NCBI GenBank assembly: GCA_002430545.1
Contig: DJCM01000004.1
Span: forward strand, 140,256-156,008
Direction of reading: 5' to 3'
From: Flavobacteriaceae bacterium UBA5950
GTDB taxonomy: Bacteria > Bacteroidota > Bacteroidia > Flavobacteriales > Flavobacteriaceae
Length of the DNA stretch: 15,753 bases
Each line of letters starts with the position of its first letter. The first letter of the stretch is position 1. The notes under the pieces were generated by a model. The model saw only the letters and a program-made list of their open reading frames with translations. It was not told the DNA's origin and searched no databases. Positions 13,783 to 15,753 of the stretch are shown here, piece by piece. The position numbers and the translations under genes are program-made.

Positions 13783-15753
13783 TTATCCGACTGTTGCGGA
13801 GATTACTTCCTCTGAAATGTTTTTTGGCGTCTCTGCGTAATGCGAAAACTCCATCGTTGATGTTGCGCGTCCAGATGATAATGTTCGCAATGAGGTAACA
13901 TATCCAAACATTTCTGAAAGAGGAACAATGGCTTTAACCACCTTTGATCCTGCGCGATCGTCCATACTATTGACTTGCCCTCTGCGACGGTTGAGGTCAC
14001 CGACAATGTCTCCCATATTTTCTTCAGGTGTTAACACCTCAAGCTTCATCATTGGCTCCATGATGACTGCTCCAGCAGCTCTGGCTGCTTCTTTATATCC
14101 AAGCTTTGCTGCCAACTCAAATGATAATGAATCGGAATCAACAGGGTGAAAGGATCCGTCTTTTAGAGTTACTTTCATCGCATCAATCTCAAATCCTGCC
14201 AATGGTCCATTGTGCATGGCATACTTAAATCCTTTTTCTACAGATGGAATGTATTCTCTAGGTACATTACCACCTTTAATCTGATTCACAAATTCAAGTC
14301 CTTGCTTTCCTTCTTCTGCTGGTTCGATTGTAAATACGATATCAGCAAACTTACCACGTCCACCTGTTTGTTTTTTATAAACTTCTCTGTGGTCTGCAAG
14401 CTGGGTAATCGCTTCCTTGTACTCCACTTGAGGTTGACCTTGATTGACATCAACTTTAAACTCACGACGTAAACGATCTACAATAATATCGAGGTGAAGT
14501 TCACCCATACCACTGATAATCGTTTGCCCAGATGCCTCATCCGTTTTGACTTGGAAGGTTGGATCTTCTTCGGCAAGTTTACCAAGTGCCATACCCAATT
14601 TATCGACATCAGATTTTGTTTTTGGCTCAACTGCGATACCGATAACAGGGTCTGGAAAGTCCATACTTTCTAATACGATAGGACTTTTTTCTGCACAAAG
14701 CGTATCACCAGTTTTAATATCTTTAAATCCAACTGCAGCACCAATATCTCCTGCCTCAATAAAATTAATGGCATTTTGTTTATTGGCGTGCATTTGATAG
14801 ATACGAGATATCCTTTCTTTATTTCCTGAGCGCGTGTTGAGTACATAAGACCCAGCGTCTAAACGACCCGAATATGCTCTAAAGAACGCCAAACGCCCAA
14901 CGTAAGGGTCTGTTGCAATTTTGAATGCCAAAGCCGAAAATGGGTCAGAAACCACTGGTTTTCTTGAGATGACTTCATCAGTATCCGGATTTGTGCCCTC
15001 AATCGCATCTTTGTCTTCTGGCGAAGGCAAATAACGGCAAACAGCATCCAATAAGAACTGAACCCCTTTGTTTTTGAAAGCAGACCCACAGATCATAGGA
15101 ATAATACTCATATCCTGAGTCGCTGCACGAAGTGCATTGTGAACCTCATCTTCAGAGATGCTTTCAGGGTCTTCAAAATATTTTTCTAGAAGGTTTTCGT
15201 CATATTCAGCCACAGCTTCGATAAGTTCGCCACGGAATTTTTTGACTTCATCCTTCATATCATCTGGGATATCAACAACATCGAATGTTGCGCCCATATT
15301 TTCTTCATGCCAGATGATGGCACGATTTTTTACAAGATCAACACAGCCTTTAAAGTTATCTTCATCGCCTATGGGCAATACAATCGGCACTGCATTGGAT
15401 TTGAGCATTTCTCGAACTTGCGTACAAACATTGAGGAAATTGGCTCCCTGACGATCCATTTTATTGACAAAGCCCATTCTTGGTACTTTATAGTTGTCAG
15501 CCAATCGCCAGTTGGTTTCAGATTGTGGCTCTACACCATCAACTGCTGAAAACAAAAAGACAAGTCCATCGAGTACACGAAGAGAGCGATTGACCTCAAC
15601 AGTAAAGTCAACGTGACCAGGAGTATCAATGATATTGAAGTGATATCCTTTGGCTCCGTCAATTGGTTTACCTTGTTCGGATGGAAAAGTCCATTCGCAG
15701 GTAGTTGCTGCAGAGGTGATTGTGATACCACGTTCTTGCTCTTGCTCCATCCA
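13783..15753 (-). CDS. fusA: Elongation factor G, partial at 5' end
   Basis: Ribosomal translocase GTPase. 656 codons plus the stop are inside the window; the frame runs through the right edge. The first residues, WMEQEQERGITITSAATT, align with E. coli EF-G from about residue 52, so roughly 50 residues including the P-loop are missing. The true start is off the window; the ATG at 15750 is internal. Visible GTPase motifs, counted from the first visible residue, are switch I end RGITIT (8-13), DTPGH (43-47) and NKMD (97-100), and CGSAFKNKG for the guanine-binding G5 loop. Domains II to V follow, including MGELHLDI in domain III and the domain IV loop DGSFHPVDSDSLSF. The C-terminus is typical (EEVISATVG). 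It is the last str-block gene and leads straight into rpsJ. Confidence 0.98.
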   Translation of the reverse strand, partial: WMEQEQERGITITSAATTCEWTFPSEQGKPIDGAKGYHFNIIDTPGHVDFTVEVNRSLRVLDGLVFLFSAVDGVEPQSETNWRLADNYKVPRMGFVNKMDRQGANFLNVCTQVREMLKSNAVPIVLPIGDEDNFKGCVDLVKNRAIIWHEENMGATFDVVDIPDDMKDEVKKFRGELIEAVAEYDENLLEKYFEDPESISEDEVHNALRAATQDMSIIPMICGSAFKNKGVQFLLDAVCRYLPSPEDKDAIEGTNPDTDEVISRKPVVSDPFSALAFKIATDPYVGRLAFFRAYSGRLDAGSYVLNTRSGNKERISRIYQMHANKQNAINFIEAGDIGAAVGFKDIKTGDTLCAEKSPIVLESMDFPDPVIGIAVEPKTKSDVDKLGMALGKLAEEDPTFQVKTDEASGQTIISGMGELHLDIIVDRLRREFKVDVNQGQPQVEYKEAITQLADHREVYKKQTGGRGKFADIVFTIEPAEEGKQGLEFVNQIKGGNVPREYIPSVEKGFKYAMHNGPLAGFEIDAMKVTLKDGSFHPVDSDSLSFELAAKLGYKEAARAAGAVIMEPMMKLEVLTPEENMGDIVGDLNRRRGQVNSMDDRAGSKVVKAIVPLSEMFGYVTSLRTLSSGRATSTMEFSHYAETPKNISEEVISATVG

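Overview
The window is a single, uninterrupted, co-directional ribosomal-protein gene cluster. All 30 genes lie on the minus strand, so transcription runs from the right edge (15753) to the left edge (1). Protein sequences and gene order point to a Bacteroidetes (Bacteroidota) bacterium, most likely in the Flavobacteriales. The evidence is an alpha subunit that reads like those of flavobacteria, zinc-ligand-free forms of L36, S14 and S4, fusA directly joined to rpsJ, AT-rich DNA, and few Shine-Dalgarno sequences. The lineage call is inference from remembered family sequences; no search was run.

Layout in transcription order: the end of the str block (fusA, cut by the right edge); the S10 block (rpsJ, rplC, rplD, rplW, rplB, rpsS, rplV, rpsC, rplP, rpmC, rpsQ); the spc block (rplN, rplX, rplE, rpsN, rpsH, rplF, rplR, rpsE, rpmD, rplO, secY); infA and rpmJ; and the alpha block (rpsM, rpsK, rpsD, rpoA, rplQ, the last cut by the left edge). 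No unrelated gene, mobile element, tRNA, CRISPR array or factor-independent terminator was seen. Most spacers are 1-20 bases and three junctions overlap by one base. No promoter was found, so the block is probably read from a promoter upstream of the window, with possible internal ones not visible by eye.

The genes supply components of both ribosomal subunits, elongation factor G, initiation factor 1, the SecY protein-export channel and the RNA polymerase alpha subunit, which ties ribosome, export and transcription capacity together. Four genes have longer upstream reading frames than their real starts (rplD, rplR, rpmD, secY); starts here were chosen by family N-termini and by fit to the preceding stop. 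rpmJ (38 residues) is easily missed.

This is mostly an ordinary, highly conserved region and I do not see a new multi-gene system. The best candidate for something worth following is the 70-base spacer between rpsK and rpsD (2189-2258). It is the longest gap in the cluster, can fold into nested stems, and carries a perfect AAGGAGG that is not placed before any gene start. It may be an S4-responsive regulatory RNA. A smaller hairpin sits in the 36-base rpsJ-rplC spacer. No gene-free stretch exceeds 300 bases.
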